Assembly (NCBI GenBank): GCA_030680655.1
Contig: JAUXUZ010000194.1
Span: forward strand, 1 to 9,470
Source: Phycisphaerales bacterium
GTDB lineage: Bacteria; Planctomycetota; Phycisphaerae; Phycisphaerales; UBA1924
Length of the DNA stretch: 9,470 bases
Direction: 5' to 3'
Each line of letters begins with the position of its first letter. The first letter of the stretch is position 1. The notes under the pieces are model-generated. The model searched no databases. It was not told where the DNA came from and saw nothing but the letters and a program-made list of their open reading frames with translations. Below, one piece after another: positions 1 through 6,240 of this stretch. The translations under genes were made by a program, and so were the position numbers.

Positions 1-66
1 CCAGCCTCGTATTGCCACACCGGTCACAGCGATGCGCAGACAGTCTGCTCTTAGCCCCATCGCCAC

Positions 67-70
67 GGAG
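67..70 (+). promoter_or_regulatory. Shine-Dalgarno that sets the start at 78
   Basis: GGAG lies 7 nt before the ATG at 78. It supports this start over the upstream in-frame TTG at 12, which would put an arginine-rich, non-signal-like stretch in front of the signal peptide. Confidence 0.6.
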
Positions 71-77
71 AACTGCC

Positions 78-2927
78 ATGCGCCACGCCCTCACCCCGGC
101 CTGCCTCTGCGTCGCCGCCTGCGCACTGTCATCCCAATCCGCCAGCGCACAGCCCGCCACCTACCTGCTCGCAAACCCACCAGCGCGTCTGGAGCCCGTG
201 GCCATCTCCCCCAACGGGCGGTTCATCACCGGCACCGGCGGCCTCGTCAATCCCACCCAGTTCTACGTTGACCTCCAGGCCTCCGGCAGACCAATCGTCC
301 TGTTGCCCGTCCCCCCAAACGCAGTCGGTGCATTCTGGTGGTGGTCTCCCGCCGCAGTCTCCAACGCGGGTCTTATCGCTGGCAGCATGGGCAGCCACTC
401 AACCGACCCCAACCCCAACGCCGTCAAGGCCGTCGCCATCAATCCCGCAATCAGCAACACCTTCGCCGTGCTCACGCCCGCCGGTGCGGTGAGTCGCTAC
501 TCGCCCGTCGCCCCCATCGGCAATGCCGGGTACTTCGCCGGCGAAGCCATCGGCAGCGGCCCAACCGAAGGCGGACGGATCTACCTCGTGCCCGGTCAGG
601 CACCGACGTTCGCCTCGCTCGGCGGCCTCCGCAGAACGCTGACCGCGGGGCGCACCGCCGCCGGCGAGGATGTCATCATCGGCATCGACGATCAGAACCG
701 CGTGCTGCGTGTGAACGCATTCAGCGGCGTCGCCACGGTCATCACGACCGTCCCGTTCGAGATCACCTGCGCATCCGGCGATGGCACCACCCTGGCCGGA
801 TACAACGGCGGCGGCCCGCAGCGCTGGCGCGCCGACACCGGCGTGCAGCCCCTGGGAACCCTGAGCCTCGCCTTCGTGATCCCTTCCGCGATGAGCAACG
901 ACGGCGCCACCATCGTCGGCAACGGCAAGCACAGCCCCTTCGGCGCATACAACTCCGGCGGCATCGTCTGGCGCGAAGGTGTCCCCCCCGCCGACCTCTG
1001 GTCCCTCGTCCCCGAACCCGTCGCCGGGGTGAACGTGACCGGCGGCACCTGGATCACCGCCATCTCCGCCGACGGCTCGACCCTCACCGGCTACGTGAGC
1101 CCAAGCGCAACGTACAACGACAGCCTCCCCTACGCCGCGGTCATCCCCCCCGGGCGCGGCAACACCTGCGCGAGCCCAACGCCCGTCACCTACGGAACCA
1201 CCTTCGCCTCCACGCGCGGCGCCACCCGGTCCGCCTCACCCGCCTTTGGCTGCACACTCAACGAAGGCGCCGCCCCGGACATCTTCTTCTCCTTCGTCCC
1301 CGTCGCCAGCGAGACCGTCACCATCGACACCTGCGGCAGCGACTTCGACACCACCCTCCAGGTCACCACATCTCCGGGCGGCTGCGGCTCCGGCGGCACG
1401 CTCGTCTCCGGCGGGTGCAACGACGACGACGCCACCTGCAGCGCCAACACCGCCGCCTCGCGCGTATCGGTCAACGTCTTCTCCGGCCAGACCTACTGGA
1501 TCCGCGTCAGCGGCTGGAACAACAACAAGGGCGCGGTCCAGCTCAACATCACCGCCCCCAACCGCCCCGTCAACGACCTCTGCTCGGGCGCGATCGAAGT
1601 GCCACCCGGCACCGCCCGCGCCGTCGTCGCCACCAACGCCATCACCGACACCTCCCCCCCCAACTGCAGCGGCGGGTTCACACTCTTCCAGGATGTCTGG
1701 TTCACCTCCACCGCCCCCGCAGACGGCACCATGACCTTCTCCACCTGCGGCGCCCCCGGCACCCAGGCCACCAACATCTACAACCTCTCCGCCTGCGGAA
1801 CCAACCAGCCCCCCATCGCCTGCGGCGTCGGCGGCTGCTCAGCCGGCGGCGGCTACGCCACCGTCTCCTGCACGCAGGGTCAGCGCTTCCTCATCCGCGT
1901 GGGCGGCCTCTTCGGCGCCACACCCAGTGGCACGTTCACCTCCACCTTCACCTGCAACATCCCCAACGGTGACGTCTACTCATCGTCGGTCATGGTCGAC
2001 AACCCCCTCGGCTTCTGGCGCTTTAACGACGGCCGCTCAAACACCGCCGCCGACTACAAGCGCACGAGCGGCGCGCTCGGCTTCTGCGGCGACCATCCCG
2101 GCACGTACTTCGGCAACCCCTCGCTGATCACCGACGGCCTCTGGGGCACCGCGATGAACCTCACCGGCGGCGTATCCGGCGTCAACGGCATCTCCGTCAC
2201 TGCCCCCGGCACCACCAGCTGCGGAATCTTCGGCGCCTTCTCGCTCGAGGCATGGGTCCGCACCACCAACACTTCCGCCGGCGTGGTCATGACCCAGCGT
2301 GGTGCGCCGCTTGACCAGTCCCTGACGATGGTGGTCGGGTACTCACCCCTGGGCAACCAGCCCGGCAAGGCGATGTTCGTCCTCGACGGCCCCGGCGTCT
2401 TCACCGGCGCGATCTCGACATCCAACGTCGCCGACGGTCGCTGGCACCACATCGTTGGCACGCGCAGCTACTTCGTGACCGGCGGCGGCTGGAACTACTC
2501 GATCTTCGTCGACGGACAGCTCCAGGGTAACAACAACCTCATCGGCGTCGGCTCACGCGCCCCCACCGGCGTGAACGCGGCCAACGGATGGAGCATCGGC
2601 TATGCGCCCGCCTGGAACGTCGGCTACGCCGGCCAGATCGACGAGGCCGCGCTCTACTGCACCGCGCTCCTGCCCAACCGCATCTCGCAGCACTACAACG
2701 ACGGCGACCGCCGCTGCAACGCCGCCGACATCGGCCAGTCCGGCGGCGCGCCGGGCGCCGACGGCGCGGTCGACAACAACGACTTCATCGTCTTCATCGA
2801 CTACTTCTTCAACGGCAACCCCCTCGCAGATGTCGGCAGCCAGGGCGGCGTAGCAGGCCCTGACGGCCTCTTCAACAACAACGACTTCGTCGTCTTCATC
2901 AACCAGTTTTTCACCCCCTGCTGGTGA
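78..2927 (+). CDS. Secreted multidomain surface protein (HAF-like repeats, two PPC-like domains, LamG, GC-type dockerin)
   Basis: This is a predicted exported protein of 949 aa, probably surface-attached; no enzymatic motif was seen. Residues 1-24 form a signal peptide ending ASA|Q. V12-A-A-C15 also resembles a lipobox, so a lipoprotein form cannot be excluded. Residues about 30-355 carry six short motifs of the type S-N/D-G-x-x-I/L-x-G (near 44, 94, 148, 233, 273 and 330), typical of HAF-like, propeller-like extracellular repeats. Two cysteine-rich beta domains of the pre-peptidase C-terminal (PPC) kind follow, at about 361-495 (DIFFSF, TYWIRVSG) and 500-631 (DVWFTS, RFLIRVGG). A LamG/concanavalin-like domain spans about 640-875 (GFWRFND, SLEAWVRT, WHHIVGT, IFVDGQL, GQIDEAALY). 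Residues 880-948, bounded by Cys, form a two-repeat dockerin-like module. The ATG at 78 is chosen over the longer TTG-started frame because GGAG lies 7 nt upstream and the signal peptide begins there. The domain architecture is read from sequence; the ligand is unknown. Confidence 0.9.
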   Translation: MRHALTPACLCVAACALSSQSASAQPATYLLANPPARLEPVAISPNGRFITGTGGLVNPTQFYVDLQASGRPIVLLPVPPNAVGAFWWWSPAAVSNAGLIAGSMGSHSTDPNPNAVKAVAINPAISNTFAVLTPAGAVSRYSPVAPIGNAGYFAGEAIGSGPTEGGRIYLVPGQAPTFASLGGLRRTLTAGRTAAGEDVIIGIDDQNRVLRVNAFSGVATVITTVPFEITCASGDGTTLAGYNGGGPQRWRADTGVQPLGTLSLAFVIPSAMSNDGATIVGNGKHSPFGAYNSGGIVWREGVPPADLWSLVPEPVAGVNVTGGTWITAISADGSTLTGYVSPSATYNDSLPYAAVIPPGRGNTCASPTPVTYGTTFASTRGATRSASPAFGCTLNEGAAPDIFFSFVPVASETVTIDTCGSDFDTTLQVTTSPGGCGSGGTLVSGGCNDDDATCSANTAASRVSVNVFSGQTYWIRVSGWNNNKGAVQLNITAPNRPVNDLCSGAIEVPPGTARAVVATNAITDTSPPNCSGGFTLFQDVWFTSTAPADGTMTFSTCGAPGTQATNIYNLSACGTNQPPIACGVGGCSAGGGYATVSCTQGQRFLIRVGGLFGATPSGTFTSTFTCNIPNGDVYSSSVMVDNPLGFWRFNDGRSNTAADYKRTSGALGFCGDHPGTYFGNPSLITDGLWGTAMNLTGGVSGVNGISVTAPGTTSCGIFGAFSLEAWVRTTNTSAGVVMTQRGAPLDQSLTMVVGYSPLGNQPGKAMFVLDGPGVFTGAISTSNVADGRWHHIVGTRSYFVTGGGWNYSIFVDGQLQGNNNLIGVGSRAPTGVNAANGWSIGYAPAWNVGYAGQIDEAALYCTALLPNRISQHYNDGDRRCNAADIGQSGGAPGADGAVDNNDFIVFIDYFFNGNPLADVGSQGGVAGPDGLFNNNDFVVFINQFFTPCW
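2715..2924 (+). repeat. GC-type dockerin-like module, two tandem repeats (C-terminus of the 949-aa protein)
   Basis: This segment encodes residues 880-949. It has two copies of a unit AD-x-G-x-x-GG-x-x-G-x-DG-x-x-(D/N)NND-F-(I/V)VFI-(D/N)-x-FF, bracketed by Cys880 and Cys948. Acidic and Asn residues at DG...DNND are laid out like a calcium loop, and the FF end resembles the helix of a dockerin repeat. The second copy has NNND and FIN in place of DNND and FID, so its metal site may be weaker. Dockerin relatives bind cohesins; no cohesin is encoded in the window, so the partner is unknown. Confidence 0.75.
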
Positions 2928-3084
2928 GAACGAGGGCGGAAACGCAATCAACGCGGCGAGCTCCAGCGAGCGGCAACCCCTTCGCCTGACCCTCGGGCAG
3001 ACAGATTGATCCAGATAGTCCGCCCCAAAGTCGGTTCCCGCGGTAAACTGACCTGACCCACAACCGCCGCGCCGGAGGCTACAG

Positions 3085-3888
3085 ATGGCGATCACGATCA
3101 ACGCGAGATTACTGTTGCTGGGAACGACGGTGGCACTCACAGGTGCGGACCGCCTGCACGCTGGTGCCCCCACGCTCGTGCAGTACTCGACCATGCAGAC
3201 GTTCCTCGCGGCAACCGGCCCGCTGCCCGTCATAGAGAACTTCGAGACCGCCGGGCCGCGCGACACGCTGCTGCCGACGCTCGTCCTGCCGGTGGGCGTG
3301 TTCACCGCGCTCGACGGCGAGCCGTTCGCCAACGTCTACATCCTCGGGCCCGGCGCGGCCAACTTCGGCGTAGCGGTGACCAGCTCGACGGTGCTGACCG
3401 CCAACGGCAACGAAGATTGGCGCCTCGACTTCGCTTCGCCCGTCTCCGCCTTCGGCTTCGAGACGTACCTCAACGGTTCCGGGCCGGGGACGCTGACGGT
3501 CTTCGGACCCGGCGGCGCCGTGCTCGGCACCTTCACCCAGTCGCACAACAGCACCCAGATCGGCTACCTGGGCATCACGTCCGAGACGGCGATCGGGTCG
3601 ATCCGCTTCACAACCGTCAACGGACGGCAGATCAACACGGGGATCGACAACATCCGCGTGCGAGCGTTCCCATCTCCGTGCGTGGCCGACATCGGCGTCC
3701 AGGGCGGAGTCGCCGGGCACGACGGCGTGCTGGACAACAACGACTTCATCGTCTTGATCGATTACTTCTTCATGCAAGATGCGCGGGCAGACTTCGGCGC
3801 CCAGGGCGGCGCGCCCGGGCCCGACGGGGCGTTCGACAACAACGACTTCATCGTGTTCATCGACCGGTTCTTTGGCGGGTGCTCCTAG
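3085..3888 (+). CDS. Secreted beta-sandwich-like protein with C-terminal GC-type dockerin-like module
   Basis: This is a predicted exported protein of 267 aa. The start is firm: GGAGG lies 6 nt upstream of the ATG. Residues 1 to about 26 are a signal peptide (hydrophobic LLLLGTTVAL, small residues near HAGA). Residues about 30-195 look like an all-beta domain with the pattern DFASPVSAFGFETY ... GTLTVFGPGGAVLGTF ... IGYLGITSETAIGSIRF ... GIDNIRV. This fold pattern is common in exported PEP-CTERM-type and other surface proteins, often without known function; no catalytic motif is visible. Residues 199-266 form the same Cys-bounded two-repeat dockerin-like module as the gene before it. It lies 157 bp downstream of that gene on the same strand, so co-transcription is possible, although the gap is long enough for its own promoter. 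It ends with TAG, shortly before a strong hairpin. Confidence 0.88.
   Translation: MAITINARLLLLGTTVALTGADRLHAGAPTLVQYSTMQTFLAATGPLPVIENFETAGPRDTLLPTLVLPVGVFTALDGEPFANVYILGPGAANFGVAVTSSTVLTANGNEDWRLDFASPVSAFGFETYLNGSGPGTLTVFGPGGAVLGTFTQSHNSTQIGYLGITSETAIGSIRFTTVNGRQINTGIDNIRVRAFPSPCVADIGVQGGVAGHDGVLDNNDFIVLIDYFFMQDARADFGAQGGAPGPDGAFDNNDFIVFIDRFFGGCS
3679..3885 (+). repeat. GC-type dockerin-like module, two tandem repeats (C-terminus of the 267-aa protein)
   Basis: This segment encodes residues 199-267: two units ADIG-x-QGG-x-x-G-x-DG-x-x-DNNDFIV-(L/F)-ID-x-FF between Cys199 and Cys266. Both copies keep the full DNND, unlike the second copy in the neighbouring 949-aa protein. The 20-nt string GACAACAACGACTTCATCGT occurs exactly at 3733 and 3835 here and at 2772 in the upstream gene. 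This suggests recent copying or strong codon-level conservation of the module. Confidence 0.75.
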
Positions 3889-3911
3889 CGGAACCGCTTC
3901 TACAAAGGAAA

Positions 3912-3945
3912 GGGTCGCACCGGACCCTTCGGCACGGTGCGACCC
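3912..3945. terminator. Strong hairpin between convergent genes, probable terminator
   Basis: A perfect 11-bp inverted repeat, GGGTCGCACCG (3912-3922) and CGGTGCGACCC (3935-3945), encloses a 12-nt loop. It lies between the plus-strand gene ending at 3888 and the minus-strand gene ending at 3972. Read on the minus strand the stem is followed by TTTCCTTTGTAG, a U-rich tail, so it fits best as an intrinsic terminator of the PEP-CTERM-like gene. Read on the plus strand there is no U-tract, so for the dockerin genes it may only stabilise the 3' end or act with a protein factor. Confidence 0.7.
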
Positions 3946-3971
3946 ATAGACGTTGCGCTTGCGACCTTCGG

Positions 3972-4706
3972 TCAGCGACGACGACGGAGCGTCGCGAGTC
4001 CACCGAGCCCGAGCATCGCGGCCACGCCGGGCGTGGGCACGATGTGCAGCTCTGCGCCGAAGATCAGGCCCGAAGGGGCGCCGCCCTGGTCCCGCTGATA
4101 GAAGAACAGCTCGTTGACGCCGGTGGTGATGGCACCCAGGATGTTGTAGTTGATGATCGATGACTCGATCGTGAAGTTGCCGCCCGCGGCGGGTGTCAGG
4201 GCGGTCACGTTACCGAACGAGTCACGCAGGTACGCGCCGATCGGGTTGGCCCCACCCCAGACAATGTCACCCAGGCCGTCGTCGGCCGACCACGCCATTG
4301 AGATCGAGGCGCTGGTGATACCGACAGTCGTCACGGTAAAGGCGATGCGGTGGAGCGTGCTTGCCGAGGCACCAAGGGTTGTGCCGGGGTAAAAGTCGGT
4401 CCCGATCCACCGGGCCTGCGGGTCAAACGTCAGACCCGGGATCCACGCCGAATGTGGCGTGATGCAAAGGGAGGGGTTGCTCGCCGCGGCGTTGAAATCA
4501 GCCGCCACGAAAGGGCTCGCGCTGAGAGGGCCAGTAGGGACGGTGTTGCCGAAGGTGACATTGCTGTCAAACTGCCCGGGGAGGCCTGGGAAGGCTCCGA
4601 CCTGACCGCTGCGGAGCACGATGGTCTCAGCTGCGGCGGGTGCTGCGGTTGCAACGGCGGCAAGCAACACAGTGGCGGCAAAGCGACAAGTACGGGAAGT
4701 GTTCAC
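3972..4706 (-). CDS. Exported protein with PEP-CTERM-like (PTP variant) sorting signal
   Basis: This is a predicted secreted protein of 244 aa carrying a C-terminal sorting tag for an exosortase-type system. It starts with GTG at 4706, preceded by GAGGAGAG with 6-nt spacing. Residues 1-26 are a signal peptide (ATVLLAAVATAAPAAA|E). The middle contains a region (about 97-205) with W-IGTDFYPGTT, SISMAWSADDGLGDI and GVNELFFYQRD. It resembles the beta domain often seen in PEP-CTERM proteins, where a 'WATDN..DI..NG' stretch precedes a C-terminal 'N.L.F' strand. The tail is V-P224-T-P226-G, a hydrophobic segment (228-240) and R241-R244. It has the tripartite PEP-CTERM plan, but with PTP in place of PEP. 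No exosortase is in the window. The gene is 131 bp downstream of the anti-sigma gene on the same strand, so it may belong to that regulon. The specific role is unknown. Confidence 0.87.
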   Translation of the reverse strand: MNTSRTCRFAATVLLAAVATAAPAAAETIVLRSGQVGAFPGLPGQFDSNVTFGNTVPTGPLSASPFVAADFNAAASNPSLCITPHSAWIPGLTFDPQARWIGTDFYPGTTLGASASTLHRIAFTVTTVGITSASISMAWSADDGLGDIVWGGANPIGAYLRDSFGNVTALTPAAGGNFTIESSIINYNILGAITTGVNELFFYQRDQGGAPSGLIFGAELHIVPTPGVAAMLGLGGLATLRRRR

Positions 4707-4712
4707 GGGTCT

Positions 4713-4720
4713 CTCTCCTC
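4713..4720 (-). promoter_or_regulatory. Shine-Dalgarno supporting the GTG start at 4706
   Basis: On the minus strand GAGGAGAG lies 6 nt before the GTG start codon and directly upstream of a clear signal peptide. This supports the non-ATG start. Confidence 0.6.
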
Positions 4721-4762
4721 AAAGGGGGTGAATGGGACACCGTGACTTGCCGCGGGCGGGCC

Positions 4763-4789
4763 AGACCTTGCAGCGAATAGTGATTTTCC
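4763..4789 (-). promoter_or_regulatory. Possible ECF-type promoter upstream of the PEP-CTERM-like gene
   Basis: On the minus strand GGAAAA (4789-4784) is followed after 17 nt by GTCT (4766-4763). This has the general look of an ECF promoter (GGAA-rich -35, GTC/CGTC-like -10). It lies about 57 nt before the GTG start of the PEP-CTERM-like gene and just downstream of the sigma/anti-sigma pair. The match is short and was found by eye. No matching copy with the same spacing was found upstream of the sigma gene, so this is only a candidate. Confidence 0.2.
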
Positions 4790-4837
4790 GGTCGCTTGCG
4801 CGACACAATCTTCGCGCTCACCACCGTGCCGCGGCGG

Positions 4838-5632
4838 TCAAGGGGCCGCGGCCTCGATCCCCGTGATGACCCTCGCCTCGGCCAGCGGTGTGACCTCGAT
4901 CAGCCACACGCCGTTGACCTTGCGGCGGAACAGGCGCGGCGTGCCGGATGCGTCCTCGGCAGGCACCATCCGCTCGGGGGGCGCCTTATCCATCACAACC
5001 ATCACGGGCTGGCCGTCAACACTTGCCAGCAGAAGCCCCGTGTAGGACGAGAAGATGTCGCCGCGCGACCAGCCCGCCAGCACCGGCTCAGACCGCCCAG
5101 GAACTGCCACACCGTGGGATGGCCGCAGCCCGTGCCCGAGCGCCTTGGTGGTCCACGCGACAAAGGCCTCGTCGGTGGTGCAGACCTCCTTCGGCTTGAA
5201 GCCGGACGCGACCTGCGCCCGGTACTCGCGCAGGATCAACTCCCGGTTCTTCTGCTGGTACTGCTGCGACGTCAGGGGCCTGAACTCCGCCGGCTGTGGG
5301 CGCGGCGCAAAGTACCACACCGCCACGGCCACCGGCAGGGCGATCGACGCGGCGATGGCGGCGAACTTCACCCACTGCATCGGCGTGCGCCGATGGGCTG
5401 TAGCGAGAGCGATCGGGCGCGGCGCCTCGTCGAGGGTCGCAGCGCCCGGCGCTGCCGCATACCCCATGAGCGCTCCGCACATGCGCCGGTGCGCGGCGAC
5501 TTGCCCCTGCAGCACGCTGTTGGCGGCGATCTCGGCCTCGAACCGGGCGGCGTCCTCTGCGGACATGAGCCCGTCGAGGTACCGCTCCAGCCGGTCATCG
5601 ATGCTGGGTTGCTCAGGAGGCTGGGTGCTCAT
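4838..5632 (-). CDS. Putative anti-sigma factor, single-pass membrane protein
   Basis: This is a 264-aa protein predicted to hold the sigma factor encoded just upstream inactive at the membrane. The start at 5632 is set by an ATGA overlap with the sigma stop codon; the frame is open further upstream, but that part only overlaps the sigma gene. Residues about 11-55 form a cytoplasmic helical domain (LERYLDGLMSAEDAARFEAEIA) with the layout of anti-sigma zinc-finger-type domains. The usual H-x3-C-x2-C ligand set is missing, since only H48 and C52 are present. A transmembrane helix spans about 88-108 (VKFAAIAASIALPVAVAVWYF). The remaining 155 residues would lie outside the cytoplasm. They include a YQQKNRELILREYR helix and an ending with alternating strands (LASVDGQPVMVVMD, VNGVWLIEVTPL) that could be a sensory domain. 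Assignment rests on context and topology more than on a family signature. Confidence 0.8.
   Translation of the reverse strand: MSTQPPEQPSIDDRLERYLDGLMSAEDAARFEAEIAANSVLQGQVAAHRRMCGALMGYAAAPGAATLDEAPRPIALATAHRRTPMQWVKFAAIAASIALPVAVAVWYFAPRPQPAEFRPLTSQQYQQKNRELILREYRAQVASGFKPKEVCTTDEAFVAWTTKALGHGLRPSHGVAVPGRSEPVLAGWSRGDIFSSYTGLLLASVDGQPVMVVMDKAPPERMVPAEDASGTPRLFRRKVNGVWLIEVTPLAEARVITGIEAAAP
5629..5632 (-). promoter_or_regulatory. ATGA stop/start overlap coupling sigma and anti-sigma genes
   Basis: On the minus strand the four bases ATGA hold both the sigma factor TGA stop and the anti-sigma ATG start. Such overlaps usually give coupled translation and a fixed ratio of sigma to its inhibitor. 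Confidence 0.75.
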
Positions 5633-6240
5633 GCGCGGCTCCCTTGACGAGAGGATGGATCGTGCGCGCCGTCGGCGAGAGCCGTCAGCTCCTGACGGAC
5701 CGCACGCTGTGCGCGGTGGACGTGACTCATGGCGGTTCCTTCGGGCAACTGCGTGATCGTGGCGATAGCGCTGTAAGCCAGGCCACCAACGATCCGCAGC
5801 AGCAGGCAAAGACGCGCGGTCTCAGAAAGGCCGTCGAGCGCACGCCGGAGGGCGACCGCATCGTCGCCATCGACATCCACCGGCGGCACGCGGCCTCCGG
5901 AGCGACCGCTTGATGGTGCTGCGCCGCCGAGGCGCTCAGTTGCATCGCCGAGCGACGAGGGCGCCGCGTGCCGGGCCCGGCGCGCGTTGAGCGCGGTGAA
6001 GCGGGTGATCTGCGCCATCCACGCGTCGAAGTTGCTCCCCTCGCGGAACTCGCCCGCGCGGAACTTGCTGAGCCCGGTGATGGTGGCATCCTGGAGCACG
6101 TCTTCTGCCTCTGTGCGGTCGGCCACGATCGCCAGCGCCACCAGGAACATCTTCGGACGGGCGAGAGCGAACATCGCGGCGAAGGGGTCGGCGCTGGCCG
6201 TTGCCGGTGCGGCGCTTAGTGGCGTGGACGCGTCGGGCAT
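5629..6240 (-). CDS. ECF-type RNA polymerase sigma factor (sigma-70 family)
   Basis: This is a 203-aa alternative sigma factor predicted to direct RNA polymerase to envelope or stress promoters. Region 2 lies at about 19-90 (FAAMFALARPKMFLVALAIV, then TEAEDVLQDATITGLSKF and FDAWMAQITRFTALNARR). Region 4 lies at about 130-185, with the helix-turn-helix GLAYSAIATITQLPEGTAMSH followed by VHRAQRAVRQEL. The linker (91-127) is Gly/Ser-rich and ends in an acidic VDVDGDD. The length suits a minimal two-domain ECF sigma. The ATG at 6240 is chosen because region 2 begins soon after it and a GAGGGG lies about 7 nt upstream. An in-frame extension to 6510 exists but is Arg/Pro-rich and unlike a sigma factor. 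The stop overlaps the anti-sigma start (ATGA), implying translational coupling. The exact ECF subgroup was not determined. Confidence 0.9.
   Translation of the reverse strand: MPDASTPLSAAPATASADPFAAMFALARPKMFLVALAIVADRTEAEDVLQDATITGLSKFRAGEFREGSNFDAWMAQITRFTALNARRARHAAPSSLGDATERLGGAAPSSGRSGGRVPPVDVDGDDAVALRRALDGLSETARLCLLLRIVGGLAYSAIATITQLPEGTAMSHVHRAQRAVRQELTALADGAHDPSSRQGSRA

Noticed and set aside
338..1972. Long plus-strand open frame inside the first gene
   Set aside because: The product is almost entirely Arg/His/Pro-rich, the usual signature of an out-of-frame reading of high-GC coding DNA. It lies wholly within the well-supported 949-aa gene.
3006..3049. TTGATC and TAAACT as a sigma-70 promoter for the 267-aa protein
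   Set aside because: The boxes are 32 nt apart, far from the usual 16-18, and no better -35 lies at the right distance from TAAACT.
2553..3332. Minus-strand open frame across the two dockerin genes
   Set aside because: It is the antisense of the dockerin repeats (VDEDDEVVVV runs mirror DNNDFIV codons) and spans two genuine genes with good start signals.
4796..5647. Plus-strand open frame antisense to the anti-sigma gene
   Set aside because: Its product is Arg-rich with no recognisable domain, while the opposite strand encodes a coherent anti-sigma-like protein coupled to the sigma gene.
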